Source of the DNA: Desulfovibrio sp.
GTDB lineage: Bacteria > Desulfobacterota > Desulfovibrionia > Desulfovibrionales > Desulfovibrionaceae
Direction: 5' to 3'
DNA: 62,826 nucleotides
Assembly (NCBI GenBank): GCA_031279825.1
Contig: JAITHT010000015.1
Span: 1-62,826, forward strand
Below are positions 38,391 to 47,652 of the stretch, piece after piece; the stretch's first letter is position 1; every line of letters starts with the position of its first letter. The notes beneath the pieces are model-generated. The model searched no databases and was not told the DNA's origin. It saw only the letters and a list, made by a program, of their open reading frames with translations. The position numbers and the translations under genes are program-made.

Positions 38391-39938
38391 ATGAACACCC
38401 CCCCTGTTGATCCCTCCCTGGCCTTGCAGGAAGCCGTCACGCAAAGCGAACTGCTCCGGCGGAAAATGGATATGGACGCTCTGCGCAAGCGCCTTGGCGA
38501 CACCGCCAGCAAACAGGAGAAACTGCGCGAATCCTGCGAGGGATTCGAAGCTATTTTTTTACAGAAAATGTGGGAGCAGATGCGTAAAACCGTCCCCAAG
38601 GAGGGCTATCTGCACAGTAAAGACGAAGAGATGTACCAATCGCTCTTTGATATTGAACTGTGCAAGAAAATGGCGGGAGCGGGAGGCATAGGGCTGGCGG
38701 ACATGCTTTACTCCCAGCTTTCTCAACAGCTTGAAAACACGGGCCGCACCACCATGCCGGGCAGGTACAGGAATCCGCTGAGCGTACCCCCCTCGGAAGC
38801 GCTTTCTCCCCGCCATGCCGCCGCCCTCTCCGCGCAGGCGGCTACCGCCGTAACGGCTGCCGATCTGTATAGCCCCCTGCCGGATCAAAACCACGAGCTT
38901 TCTGAAAATGAGGACGCACAGGCGAAAGAGGCAAGCGCCCGGCGCAGTGCAGTGGAAGAGGCGCTGTATGATTTGCGGAACAGGCTGCCTCCGGGACGGG
39001 ATGGTGAATCAGGCGCGGCCGTTGCCGCATGGGCCGAAAGGCGCGCCTTGCTGACCGGCGGGGAAAGCTCCGCCGCTCCCGCGAAGACAGTCTCAACGCT
39101 CGCATCGCAAAACGCCGGGCAAAGTGAGGAACCCTCCGCTTTTTTATCCGGGGAGCAGACGCCCCGGCACGATATCTCCATACCGGGAGGAACGGGGGAA
39201 GCCTCATCCGGGCACGGAAACCTTGTCCCCTTCGAGGGAGCCCACCCGCGGACAACTACTTCTTCCGCTTCCGGGCGGGCGCGGGAAGACGCCGGCAACC
39301 GCCCCGGCATCGGCAGGGAACAGGCGGGAGCGGAAGCCGTCACGCGGGAAGAATCATCGTCCCGTCCCGTCAATCCCGCCTTGCTGAGTTGGCAAGGCAA
39401 TGGTCCGGTATCGATCAAAGGCAAGCCCTCCGGCGCCTTTGGACGAAATAAGCGCCGGAGCGGAAGCGACGACGTGGGAAAAACGCCATCGGCCATGCCG
39501 GTACGCGGCCTGGCGCCGAGGGAAAGCGTCTGGCCCATGGAAGGCGTGGTAACCAACCGTTTCGGCTGGGAAGACGATGCAAGCACAGGCAAGCGCCGGT
39601 GGAATTCAGGCATAGATATTATTGCCCCGGCGGACAGTCCGGTGCGGGCGGTCCTTGCCGGGCGTGTGGCCTATGCCGGACAGAGAGAAGGGCACGGCTA
39701 CACCATCGTATTGGAACATAGCGGAGGATTCAGAACGTATTACAGCCATTTGCAAGATCCACAACTGAAGATCGGCGAGTTGATTCAACATGGCGCGAAT
39801 TTTGCAAAAATCGCGGCAAAGCCCGCCTCATCGCCTGATGGGGAAAATTCTGCCGTTCTGCATTTTGAAATGAAGAAGGGAGAAATGGCTCTCAACCCGG
39901 AAAACGCGATTCGCCGCATGGCGACGGCAAGCAGATAG
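38391..39938 (+). CDS. flgJ: FlgJ rod-binding domain fused to a degenerate M23 domain
   Basis: 515 residues. The N-terminal 110 residues are a FlgJ rod cap domain (GFEAIFLQKMWEQMRKTVP, MYQSLFDIELCKKMAGAGGIGLADMLY). A long Ser/Ala/Gly-rich linker (about residues 125-365) follows, then a C-terminal peptidase M23-like domain (NRFGWEDDASTGKRRWNSGIDIIAPADSPVRAVL, YYSHLQD, VLHFEMKKG). In active M23 enzymes the first ligand is His in HxGxD and the last motif is HxH. Here these read NSGID and VLH, so one zinc ligand and the general-base His are replaced. It may therefore be a non-catalytic scaffold. It starts one base after flgI stops, with GGAGG in range. Confidence 0.88.
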   Translation: MNTPPVDPSLALQEAVTQSELLRRKMDMDALRKRLGDTASKQEKLRESCEGFEAIFLQKMWEQMRKTVPKEGYLHSKDEEMYQSLFDIELCKKMAGAGGIGLADMLYSQLSQQLENTGRTTMPGRYRNPLSVPPSEALSPRHAAALSAQAATAVTAADLYSPLPDQNHELSENEDAQAKEASARRSAVEEALYDLRNRLPPGRDGESGAAVAAWAERRALLTGGESSAAPAKTVSTLASQNAGQSEEPSAFLSGEQTPRHDISIPGGTGEASSGHGNLVPFEGAHPRTTTSSASGRAREDAGNRPGIGREQAGAEAVTREESSSRPVNPALLSWQGNGPVSIKGKPSGAFGRNKRRSGSDDVGKTPSAMPVRGLAPRESVWPMEGVVTNRFGWEDDASTGKRRWNSGIDIIAPADSPVRAVLAGRVAYAGQREGHGYTIVLEHSGGFRTYYSHLQDPQLKIGELIQHGANFAKIAAKPASSPDGENSAVLHFEMKKGEMALNPENAIRRMATASR

Positions 39939-40017
39939 CACACCGGCCGCGGCCCACGGGCATGACACCGCCCCGCGGATGGCCGGCAACACGTTCAGCA
40001 CAAGGCAGGATACACCT

Positions 40018-40482
40018 ATGTTCGTCCATATTCACGGAAATTTGACGCGGCAGTTTAAGGCGCTTGAATTATTGCATTCTCTTCTTGAAGAAGAGTTGGA
40101 ACTGCTGTGCAGGCGCGACACGGACGCGGTTTCGGCGCTGGAATTTTCCATCCACGAATTGCTGCGGCAGCTTGCCGTCGAACGGACGGAATTGAAAAAC
40201 AGCATGCAGGGCACGGCTCTTCTGGAATATGCCGGCCTTCTGCCCGAGGAGGAAGCCCAGGAGATCCGCCGCCTCTACCATCTGATTGATTCTCTTGAAC
40301 AACATTGCTCCCGCCAGGCAACGCAAAATACTGATCTTTCTCTGGCCCTGCTGGATCAGAGCCAGGTGCTTCTGAACTTTTTGAATGAACAAATCGCCCA
40401 GCAACCTGAGCGCCTGTACAGCTCGGCCGGTCTTATCCGCCAGGACAGGCCCTCGGCGGCCATCTATTCAGGGAGGTTCTAA
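40018..40482 (+). CDS. flgN: FlgN-like flagellar chaperone
   Basis: 154 residues, all helical, from ATG 40018. FlgN proteins bind the hook-junction proteins FlgK and FlgL before export. The sequence is divergent, as usual in this family, and is assigned by helical content (LHSLLEEELELLCRRDTDAVSALEFSIHELLRQL), size and position directly before flgK. The stop codon overlaps the flgK start (TAATG), so translation of the two is probably coupled. Confidence 0.75.
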   Translation: MFVHIHGNLTRQFKALELLHSLLEEELELLCRRDTDAVSALEFSIHELLRQLAVERTELKNSMQGTALLEYAGLLPEEEAQEIRRLYHLIDSLEQHCSRQATQNTDLSLALLDQSQVLLNFLNEQIAQQPERLYSSAGLIRQDRPSAAIYSGRF

Positions 40483-42650
40483 TGGCTATCGGCTGCAACG
40501 CTGTACTGAGTATGGGCAAGGGAGCCCTGTTCGCTTCCCAGGCCGCCATCCAGACGACAGGCAACAATATCTCCAATGTCAACACGCCGGGCTATTCCCG
40601 CCAGGCGGTGATGTTGCAGGAAAATTATTCCATCAACTACAACCCCGGCCAAGTGGGGCAGGGGGTGAAAGCCACGGAGATTTTCCGTTACTTCGACCGC
40701 TTTGTGGAAAACGCCTACCTGAAGCAGCAAAGTTCGGCGGCGCATTCGCAGACGCTCCACAGCCAGCTTCGTTATGTGGAAAATCTGTTTAATGAATCCA
40801 ATATGGAGGGCGTAGGCACGGCCCTGACGGCCATGTTCGACGCATGGAACAAGCTCTCCAAATCGCCCGACAGCCTGGCGACCCGCGAAGATCTGCTTGC
40901 CACGGCCTATACCTTTACCGATCTGATCCGCAGCACCGACACCTCCTTGCGCAATCTTGAAGATCAGATGAACAAACTGATCAGGGAAGACGTGGATACG
41001 GCCAACCGCCTGATGCAGGAAATTGCCGCCCTCAACAGGGAAATCAAGGCCAACTATCTGGCGGGGCGCAACAATCCCAACCAGTTGATGGACGAGCGCG
41101 ACCAGCGCGTGCGCGAGCTTGCGAACATCATTGATATTGATGTGGAAGATCGCGGTCCGGGCGCCGATTACATGCTCTCCATGAAAAACGGCTTCCCCTT
41201 GGTACAGCACGATATTCCCTTTTCCCTGGAATTTCGCGGCCCCAGTTCCGAAAACAACCTGACAGCCGGCTCCCCCTACCTGACGACGCCCCAGGGCAAA
41301 GCCCGATTCAACGGACGGGACAGCCATGAATATACCCTGGAAATGGTTGCGGCGCCATCGGGCGCCGACAATATCGGCGTCAGCGGCGCTAACGGTACGG
41401 CGCAGTTCCGGGTATCCATTGACGGCGGCAGAACCTGGCTTACGGATGACAACGGCCAAGAGCGGCTTTTCAACGCCAATGACGAAGACGGGCGCGTGCG
41501 CGTGGGCAATTTGGAAATCTGGTTCGATGCCGGCGAAGTGGCGGTCGGCGATACATTTGTCCTTTCTCCCAAATCGGATGTGTACTGGATCGAGCCCACG
41601 GTCGGCCCCATCAATATTTCCACACAGGTGTACACCAACGGCACTATGAATGAACGGCGCATTACGGGCGGTTCTCTGGGCGGCTACCTGGAGTTTCGCG
41701 ATTATCGCGTCGGCGAATACCGCGACCGCCTGCAGGCTTTCGCGGACAGCGTCGCCTGGGAAGTCAACCGCCTCCACAGCCAGGGCGGCGGACTGACGCC
41801 GCTGAACACCATACTCAGCACATACAGGGTGGGGCGCGCTACCGTCCCCCTCGGCTCGCCCGAAGCGCTGTTCAAATGGTCCGAACACCTTCAGGCCGGC
41901 AGCATCTCCTTCGCCGTTTACGGCGTGGACGGCAAGCCTCTCATCCCGTACCCCGGTTCGCAGGCGCTTACCTCCATTAACTTTGATCCGACCGTCAACT
42001 CCCTCCAGGATGTGGCGGCGGCCATCAATGCCGTCTCTTTTACCGATAATGACGGCAACGCGCACACGCCCTTTATCGCCACGATCTATGACGGCAAGTT
42101 GCAGATCAGCACCAGTGTGAATCCGCACGCCAGCCCGCCCCAAAACTATACCTTCGCCATGACGGCCGACACTACCGGCGTGGCCGCCGCCCTCGGCATA
42201 AACACCTTCTTCACCGGCGAGAGCTCAAGCCTCTTTGCCGTGCGGGACGGATTGTCCACCAATCTTAACCACATCAACGCCGGCAGACTGAACGGCGCCG
42301 GAGAGATCAACATAGGCGACAATATCACCGCCAGGGAAATCGCGGAATTGGCCTCCAAAGCGGTGAGCATCCGCACGACCTGGAACGCGCCTACCCGGCA
42401 GAGCATCCCCGATTATTACGGAGGGCTTGTGGCGAGAATAGGCGCGGATACGGCCAACGCCGCGTACTCCGCCGCCACGGAAGGCGCCGTGGCCCAGGAC
42501 CTGTACGACCGGCAGGAAGAAATTTCCGGCGTCAACCTGGATGAAGAGATGACCAACCTGATCAAGTTTCAGGCATCATACAAGGCCGCGGCCAAGCTTA
42601 TCACCACTGCCGACGAAATGCTGCAAACCCTGTTGGGCATGAAGCAATAA
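40482..42650 (+). CDS. flgK: Flagellar hook-associated protein 1
   Basis: 722 residues. The N-terminus ALFASQAAIQTTGNNISNVNTPGYSRQAV is the conserved axial-protein motif, and the C-terminus (GVNLDEEMTNLIKFQASYKAAAKLITTADEML) is the matching coiled coil. FlgK forms the hook-filament junction. The central part (residues 270-580) is large, which accounts for the length above the enteric 550. GGGAGG precedes ATG 40482. flgN lies before it and flgL after it. Confidence 0.95.
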   Translation: MAIGCNAVLSMGKGALFASQAAIQTTGNNISNVNTPGYSRQAVMLQENYSINYNPGQVGQGVKATEIFRYFDRFVENAYLKQQSSAAHSQTLHSQLRYVENLFNESNMEGVGTALTAMFDAWNKLSKSPDSLATREDLLATAYTFTDLIRSTDTSLRNLEDQMNKLIREDVDTANRLMQEIAALNREIKANYLAGRNNPNQLMDERDQRVRELANIIDIDVEDRGPGADYMLSMKNGFPLVQHDIPFSLEFRGPSSENNLTAGSPYLTTPQGKARFNGRDSHEYTLEMVAAPSGADNIGVSGANGTAQFRVSIDGGRTWLTDDNGQERLFNANDEDGRVRVGNLEIWFDAGEVAVGDTFVLSPKSDVYWIEPTVGPINISTQVYTNGTMNERRITGGSLGGYLEFRDYRVGEYRDRLQAFADSVAWEVNRLHSQGGGLTPLNTILSTYRVGRATVPLGSPEALFKWSEHLQAGSISFAVYGVDGKPLIPYPGSQALTSINFDPTVNSLQDVAAAINAVSFTDNDGNAHTPFIATIYDGKLQISTSVNPHASPPQNYTFAMTADTTGVAAALGINTFFTGESSSLFAVRDGLSTNLNHINAGRLNGAGEINIGDNITAREIAELASKAVSIRTTWNAPTRQSIPDYYGGLVARIGADTANAAYSAATEGAVAQDLYDRQEEISGVNLDEEMTNLIKFQASYKAAAKLITTADEMLQTLLGMKQ

Positions 42651-42659
42651 GGAGAAACT

Positions 42660-44312
42660 ATGTCACCGTTGCGCGTCACCCAGAGCCTTTTATACGGCTC
42701 ATCCATCAGGGGCATGAACAAAACCCTGGGGGATCTCATGGAGTCCAACCTGCAATCCTCCACGCAAAAACGAATCAACCGGCCTTCGGATGACCCTTCC
42801 GGCACAGGCCGGGTGATCTCTTTCCGTTCCAAACTTAACACCCTTGTCCGCTATCAAAGCAACATCGACCAGGCAAGCGGCTGGCTCAGCGTGGCCGACA
42901 GCACCCTGGCGGGCAGCGAAGGCTCGGTGCAGAACATCCTCACCAGCATCAAGACCCTGGATCTCCAGGGATCTACCGGCACGGTGGGCGAAGAGAACCG
43001 CGAACAGATCAGCTTCGCCCTGCGCGGCTTTTTCGAGCAACTCATCAATCTGGCCAACACGCAATTTGACGGATACCACATCTTCGCCGGGCACAAGACC
43101 GACAAACCCGCGTATACCATGGGCCTCGGCGTGGACTGCATCGACGACGCGGACAGCGGCGCCTCCGACATCAACACGGCCCGGTTTCACGTGGAAGGTT
43201 CGGCCAAAAATACAGTCATTATTCAGGCCGTCGATCCGGGAACCGCCGCCGCCGTCCCCCCGGGCAGCGGTTCCGGCGGCGGAACAAGCGTAGCGGCGGG
43301 AAGCGCGGAATACATTTACAGTGAAGACGGCGGATCGACATGGAAAGCGGCCACGGTTACCGCGGGTCTGCCCGCAAATACGGACGACGGCAGCGGGCCT
43401 ACCCAATGCGTCATTCAGGCGGGCGGGGTCAGCGTCGCGATCAGCGATGAAAACGCGTTGGTCACGACTGTGGATACAGCCAACCCGCATTACAATAATA
43501 ACGGCACATGGCTGTACGTGCGCCCCACGGCCATCTACCAGGGCGACGACAACGACACCCAGGTGAGCACCGTTTACAACCCGCCGGGTTCCACCAATGC
43601 GGGGCTCGGAACGGGATTCCCCGTGGCGGAAGGCTATTTTACCAGGGATGTGGCGGTGCGCATCGACAGCGCCGCCGGCGGACAAATTACCTATTCCTAC
43701 AGCCTGGACGACGGCAATAACTGGACGCAGACCACGGCTCCGGCAGTGCCCAGCGGCACCCCGTCCATATACCATCTGCCGGTGCCCGGCGGCTATCTGA
43801 ATATGGACGCCGTGCCGGCTGATACCTCCCAGTTCATCATCCACCCGCACCGGGCGGACATTAATTTCCAGATTTCAGAAAGTTCTTCCATCACCGTCAA
43901 TATGGTGGGCAAGGACATTTTCGGCGGGTTTTACAACTATCCCGGGGACGGCATCAAAAATCCCGTGCCCGTGACCGGACAGCCCAACCTGTTTGAAGTC
44001 GTCGGCAAGCTGATCTCCGCAGCCGAGACCAACGATCAGCAGGGTTTTCAGGAGGGACTGGATCAGATCACCGAAGTCATGAAACACGTGCTGACCAAAG
44101 CCGCCGTGGCCGGCGGACGGGAAGAACGCCTTCTCGCCACCAAGGCCGCCCTGACCAATCAGATTTACAGTGAGGAAGAAGGCCTGAGCGCAGTGGAAGA
44201 CATAGACGTCACCGAACTCATGACAAAAATAGCGTTGCAACAGGTGGCCTATAACAGCGTGCTCAAATCGTCATCCATGATTATGCAGATGAGCCTGGTC
44301 AACTTCCTGTAA
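42660..44312 (+). CDS. flgL: Flagellar hook-associated protein 3
   Basis: 550 residues, longer than the enteric 317. The N-terminal SSTQKRINRPSDDPSGTGRVISFRS and the C-terminal DVTELMTKIALQQVAYNSVLKSSSMIMQMSLVNFL are the flagellin-like ends that pack in the filament core. The extra 200 or so residues are a surface-exposed middle rich in Gly, Ser, Thr and Asn (about 190-410, with PPGSGSGGGTS). AAGGAG precedes the ATG at 42660, 9 bp after flgK. Confidence 0.95.
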   Translation: MSPLRVTQSLLYGSSIRGMNKTLGDLMESNLQSSTQKRINRPSDDPSGTGRVISFRSKLNTLVRYQSNIDQASGWLSVADSTLAGSEGSVQNILTSIKTLDLQGSTGTVGEENREQISFALRGFFEQLINLANTQFDGYHIFAGHKTDKPAYTMGLGVDCIDDADSGASDINTARFHVEGSAKNTVIIQAVDPGTAAAVPPGSGSGGGTSVAAGSAEYIYSEDGGSTWKAATVTAGLPANTDDGSGPTQCVIQAGGVSVAISDENALVTTVDTANPHYNNNGTWLYVRPTAIYQGDDNDTQVSTVYNPPGSTNAGLGTGFPVAEGYFTRDVAVRIDSAAGGQITYSYSLDDGNNWTQTTAPAVPSGTPSIYHLPVPGGYLNMDAVPADTSQFIIHPHRADINFQISESSSITVNMVGKDIFGGFYNYPGDGIKNPVPVTGQPNLFEVVGKLISAAETNDQQGFQEGLDQITEVMKHVLTKAAVAGGREERLLATKAALTNQIYSEEEGLSAVEDIDVTELMTKIALQQVAYNSVLKSSSMIMQMSLVNFL

Positions 44313-44327
44313 CCTGGAGAATAAACT

Positions 44328-44363
44328 GGGAGATGAATAACGGAACAATCGTTCATCTCTCCC
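44328..44363 (+). promoter_or_regulatory. Hairpin with GGA motifs in the csrA leader
   Basis: GGGAGATGAA (44328-44337) and TTCATCTCTCCC (44352-44363) form a hairpin between flgL and csrA, followed by a pyrimidine-rich run. GGA trinucleotides occur in CTGGAGA (just before), in the hairpin, in CGGAACA in its loop, and again over the csrA ribosome binding site (GTGGAGGCGGTGGAG). CsrA recognises GGA in RNA, so this may be an autoregulatory leader. It could instead terminate the flgL transcript. Confidence 0.45.
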
Positions 44364-44427
44364 CCGGTTTTCCCCTCTCTCTTTTTTTCAGGATGCCAAC
44401 AGCCTCCGTGGAGGCGGTGGAGAAGTG

Positions 44428-44661
44428 ATGCTCATTCTTACCCGGCGGGCCGGAGAAAGCCTGCACATAGGCGATACCATCAAAATCACCGTGCTCGGCA
44501 TCCAGGGCAAACAGGTAAAATTGGGCATCGTCGTGCCTGAAAGTACGGCTGTATACCGGGAAGAAGTCTACCTTCGAGTCAAGGAAGAAAATACCCGGGC
44601 TCTTCTGACGAATGAACAGGATCTTTTTGCAGCGGCGGCATTATGGCAAGCAACGAAGTAG
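44428..44661 (+). CDS. csrA: Carbon storage regulator CsrA
   Basis: 77 residues from ATG 44428 ([16 protein letters not shown]...). CsrA dimers bind GGA-containing mRNA leaders and repress or stabilise messages, including flagellin mRNA. The strand pattern and the VYLRVKEEN end match the family, with a short extra C-terminal tail. GGAG sits 5-6 nt before the ATG. It overlaps fliW by 19 bp, the classic pair in which FliW blocks CsrA allosterically. Confidence 0.95.
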   Translation: MLILTRRAGESLHIGDTIKITVLGIQGKQVKLGIVVPESTAVYREEVYLRVKEENTRALLTNEQDLFAAAALWQATK

Positions 44662-45101
44662 TGGCAATACAATCCCGTCTGGGAGAACGCGAAGTGCGTC
44701 TGGACAAGGTGATCCTTTTTCCGTGCGGCATCATCGGCTTTGAGGACGCGCGCGAATTTACTCTGCTGCAAATCCAGGAAAACTCTCCTCTCCTTGTGCT
44801 GCAAAGCATGGAAGAGCCTTCCCTTGGGTTGCTCGTCGCGGATCCCTTCGCCTTTGTCCCCGAGTACAGCCTTGACGTCAGCGATGCGGAGCAGCATATG
44901 CTGCAGGCCCGAGATGTACAGGAACTGGCCGTGCTGGTCACCGCCACCATTCCGCCGGGCAGGCCGGAAGAAACCGTGCTGAATCTGCTCGGACCCATTG
45001 TCGTCAATCACCGGGCGCGTATAGGCTTGCAGATTCCCCAGACGGGCAAAAACATATTGCCCGCACGGCGCCTCATGCCGGAAAAAGATTCGCGCGCGTG
45101 A
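44643..45101 (+). CDS. fliW: Flagellar assembly factor FliW
   Basis: 152 residues. FliW binds flagellin and CsrA in turn, linking filament assembly to translation. The family core is visible ([45 protein letters not shown], then [21 protein letters not shown]). The start lies inside csrA, so the two are translationally linked. It ends the flagellar block. Confidence 0.95.
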   Translation: MASNEVVAIQSRLGEREVRLDKVILFPCGIIGFEDAREFTLLQIQENSPLLVLQSMEEPSLGLLVADPFAFVPEYSLDVSDAEQHMLQARDVQELAVLVTATIPPGRPEETVLNLLGPIVVNHRARIGLQIPQTGKNILPARRLMPEKDSRA

Positions 45102-45132
45102 GCGGAGGCGGCGATAATTTTTATTTTGACGC

Positions 45133-45161
45133 TTGACAGATCCGCCTGAATGGGACATAGT
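45133..45161 (+). promoter_or_regulatory. Promoter of tRNA-Ala
   Basis: TTGACA (45133-45138), a 17-bp spacer, and CATAGT (45156-45161). Transcription would start about 75 bp before the tRNA. Confidence 0.6.
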
Positions 45162-45242
45162 CCACCTCCACAAAGAAGGTTGTCCGGCGGGCCGGGAAAA
45201 GATATTCCCGCTGTGCTGTTATTTTCGCATGTGACGCCGATT

Positions 45243-45318
<76 letters not shown>

Positions 45319-45328
45319 GGATATAATT

Positions 45329-45360
45329 AAGGACTTAGAGTAAATCCTAAGTCCTTTTTT
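45329..45360 (+). terminator. Intrinsic terminator after tRNA-Ala
   Basis: AAGGACTTAG and CTAAGTCCTT form a 10-bp stem around an 8-nt loop and run into a T tract, 10 bp past the tRNA. Confidence 0.85.
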
Positions 45361-45448
45361 ATACTCTTTGATATACAAAACAGATATTTTTAATCATCAG
45401 AACTTCCTTTGTGGTCTGAGACTCCGGCCGAAAGGCCATATAGCCCCG

Positions 45449-45547
45449 ACCCCGCCCTGAAGGGCGGGGTTTCTTTCCGGGGCGGAAAGCTCGGGAGGGG
45501 TTGGAACCCCTCCCGAGCGCGAGACGCGAAGCCATGAAGGGCTTCGC
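45449..45547 (+). other. Three consecutive perfect hairpins upstream of ubiD
   Basis: ACCCCGCCCT/AGGGCGGGGT (45449-45470, then TTTC, a good terminator shape), a 14-bp stem GCTCGGGAGGGGTT/AACCCCTCCCGAGC (45489-45518), and GCGAAGCC/GGCTTCGC (about 45526-45547). A smaller GGCC..GGCC stem sits just before them near 45427. They fill the gap between tRNA-Ala and the decarboxylase gene. Termination, attenuation or remnants of repeats are all possible. I see no coding frame in 45319-45648. Confidence 0.6.
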
Positions 45548-45648
45548 TACCTCATTTGGATCAAGCTGTTTGCGCAACAGCCTCAAGATTGCGCACACAC
45601 ATCGTGCGGCGACGGGACGCTCCCGATTTACCTGGGCAGGAGGACTCC

Positions 45649-47547
45649 ATGAGCTTTCGCAATCTTGCCGCCTGTGTGCGCGATCTTGAAAAAAACGGTC
45701 TTCTTGTGCGCATCCCGCATTTATGCGTTGACCCGTTTCTTGAACTCGCTTCAATACAGCGCCGCGCCTATCGCAAAGGGGCTCCCGCACTTTTATTCCC
45801 GCGGGTCAAAGGCAGCCCTTTCCCTGTGCTGGCCAATCTGTTCGGCACCAGAGAGCGTATCCGGCACATTTTTCGACATACGCTTGGACGAGTGGAAGCG
45901 CTTTTGCGCCTCAAAGCGGATCCTCATGACCTGTTTCGCCATCCAGGGCGTTATGTGGGCGTTCCCCTGGCACTAGCAAATATGCTGCCCAGAAAAGTAA
46001 AAAGAGGGCCGAGCCTGGCGGGGAAAACCCGTCTCGGCGAACTGCCCCAATTGGTCTCCTGGCCGAAAGACGGCGGCGCCTATATCACTCTGCCTCAAGT
46101 GTATACCGAACATCCGGCGCGGCCCGGATTCTTCCAATCCAATCTCGGCATGTACCGGGTACAGATGAGCGGCAATGATTTTGTCAGAGGTGAGGAGGTA
46201 GGCCTGCATTACCAGATTCATCGCGGCATAGGCCCCCACCATATGGATGCCCTGGCGCGTGGCCGGGATTTGAAAGTGAATATTTTTGTGGGAGGCCCCC
46301 CGGCTTTGACCGTGGCGGCCGTTATGCCCCTGCCTGAAGGCGTGCCGGAACTGTGTTTCGCCGGTGCTCTGGCCGGGCACCGTATTCCTATGATTATGAC
46401 GGAAAACGGCGGCCTGCCGGTTCCGGCTGAAGCGGATTTCTGCATTCGGGGGTATCTTCCCGGAAAAAATGGCGTGGCCCCGACAAAAGCCGAGGGGCCC
46501 TTTGGTGATCACCTCGGCTATTACAGTTTGACCCATGATTTTCCTTTGCTCAAAATCGAGTCCGTCCACCATCGGCCGGACGCCATTTGGCCCTTTACTT
46601 CCGTGGGGCGGCCACCCCAGGAGGACACGGTATTCGGCGAATTCATCCATGAACTCACCGCCGGACTTGTGCCTAAAGTGTTTTTCGGCTTGCACGAAAT
46701 CCACGCTGTTGACGCCGCCGGCGTGCACCCGCTGCTCCTGGCCCTGGGCAGTGAACGCTATGTTCCTTTTGCCGGCGCGCGCATGCCGCAGGAACTCCTT
46801 ACCTGCGGCATGTCCCTGCTCGGCTCCACTCAGACCAGTCTGACCAAATATCTACTTATCGCCGCCCGTGAAGATTCCGGCTGCCCCAGCGTCCGTCATA
46901 TTCCGGACTTTTTCTCCCATATGCTCTGCCGCACGGATTTTTCCCGCGATCTGCACTTTATTACCCGCACCACCATGGATACGCTGGACTACAGCGGTAT
47001 CAGCCTGAATCAGGGATCAAAGCTGCTGTGGGCTGCGGCCGGTTCTCCCATACGTCGTTTACGCGAGGAAGTTCCAGCTTGCCTGACCCTGCCCGCCGGT
47101 TTTTTTCATCTTCGCCTGTTCGCCCCCGGCATCCTTGTCTGCCGGGGGCCCAAGCATGTTTTGCCGCGAGACGCTTCGGATCCGGCCATGTCCGCTTTCG
47201 CTGTCCATATTTCCCATGTCCTTTGTTCAGACAGCCGGCGATATCCGGCGGATCGGGAGAAACCGCCCAAAGAGTCGGCGTTGCTCATTGTGGCTGACGA
47301 TGCGGATTTTACCTGCGCTAACTGGGATAATTTTCTTTGGGTGGTCTTTACCCGGTCAGATCCGGCCACGGACATTTATGGCGCGAACGAACGCATTCAC
47401 TGCAAGCATTGGGGGTGCCGCGCCCCTTTGATTATTGACGCGCGTATGAAATCTTTTCACGCTCCGCCTCTGGAAGAGGATCCGGAGACTGAACGCCGCA
47501 TTGATACATGGACAGCCAGAGGCGGACCATTACACGGCCTCGTGTAA
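45649..47547 (+). CDS. UbiD-family decarboxylase
   Basis: 632 residues from ATG 45649 (AGGAGG 6 nt upstream). UbiD enzymes use prenylated FMN to decarboxylate or carboxylate aromatic or unsaturated acids. The N-terminal GAPALLFPRVKGSPFPVLANLFGTRERI and the central NLGMYRVQMSGNDFVRGEEVGLHYQIHRGIGPHH, EGPFGDHLGYYS and RITRTTMD-like stretches match the long UbiD form. The conserved Glu/Arg/Glu region cannot be verified in detail by eye. Some such genes act in menaquinone or ubiquinone synthesis; for this one the substrate is not indicated. No ubiX neighbour is present. Confidence 0.88.
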   Translation: MSFRNLAACVRDLEKNGLLVRIPHLCVDPFLELASIQRRAYRKGAPALLFPRVKGSPFPVLANLFGTRERIRHIFRHTLGRVEALLRLKADPHDLFRHPGRYVGVPLALANMLPRKVKRGPSLAGKTRLGELPQLVSWPKDGGAYITLPQVYTEHPARPGFFQSNLGMYRVQMSGNDFVRGEEVGLHYQIHRGIGPHHMDALARGRDLKVNIFVGGPPALTVAAVMPLPEGVPELCFAGALAGHRIPMIMTENGGLPVPAEADFCIRGYLPGKNGVAPTKAEGPFGDHLGYYSLTHDFPLLKIESVHHRPDAIWPFTSVGRPPQEDTVFGEFIHELTAGLVPKVFFGLHEIHAVDAAGVHPLLLALGSERYVPFAGARMPQELLTCGMSLLGSTQTSLTKYLLIAAREDSGCPSVRHIPDFFSHMLCRTDFSRDLHFITRTTMDTLDYSGISLNQGSKLLWAAAGSPIRRLREEVPACLTLPAGFFHLRLFAPGILVCRGPKHVLPRDASDPAMSAFAVHISHVLCSDSRRYPADREKPPKESALLIVADDADFTCANWDNFLWVVFTRSDPATDIYGANERIHCKHWGCRAPLIIDARMKSFHAPPLEEDPETERRIDTWTARGGPLHGLV

Positions 47548-47652
47548 TGCCTCAGGGCAAGTTGCCTTACAAGATCCGAACAGGTAATTTGAGATAACTT
47601 CCGGCGTGACGCAATTGTGTACGTCCCGTTCAGCAAGTTGTAATCCGTCTAT

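Noticed and set aside
40479-42143. 554-codon minus-strand frame opposite flgK
   Set aside because: Antisense shadow of flgK, with no signals of its own.
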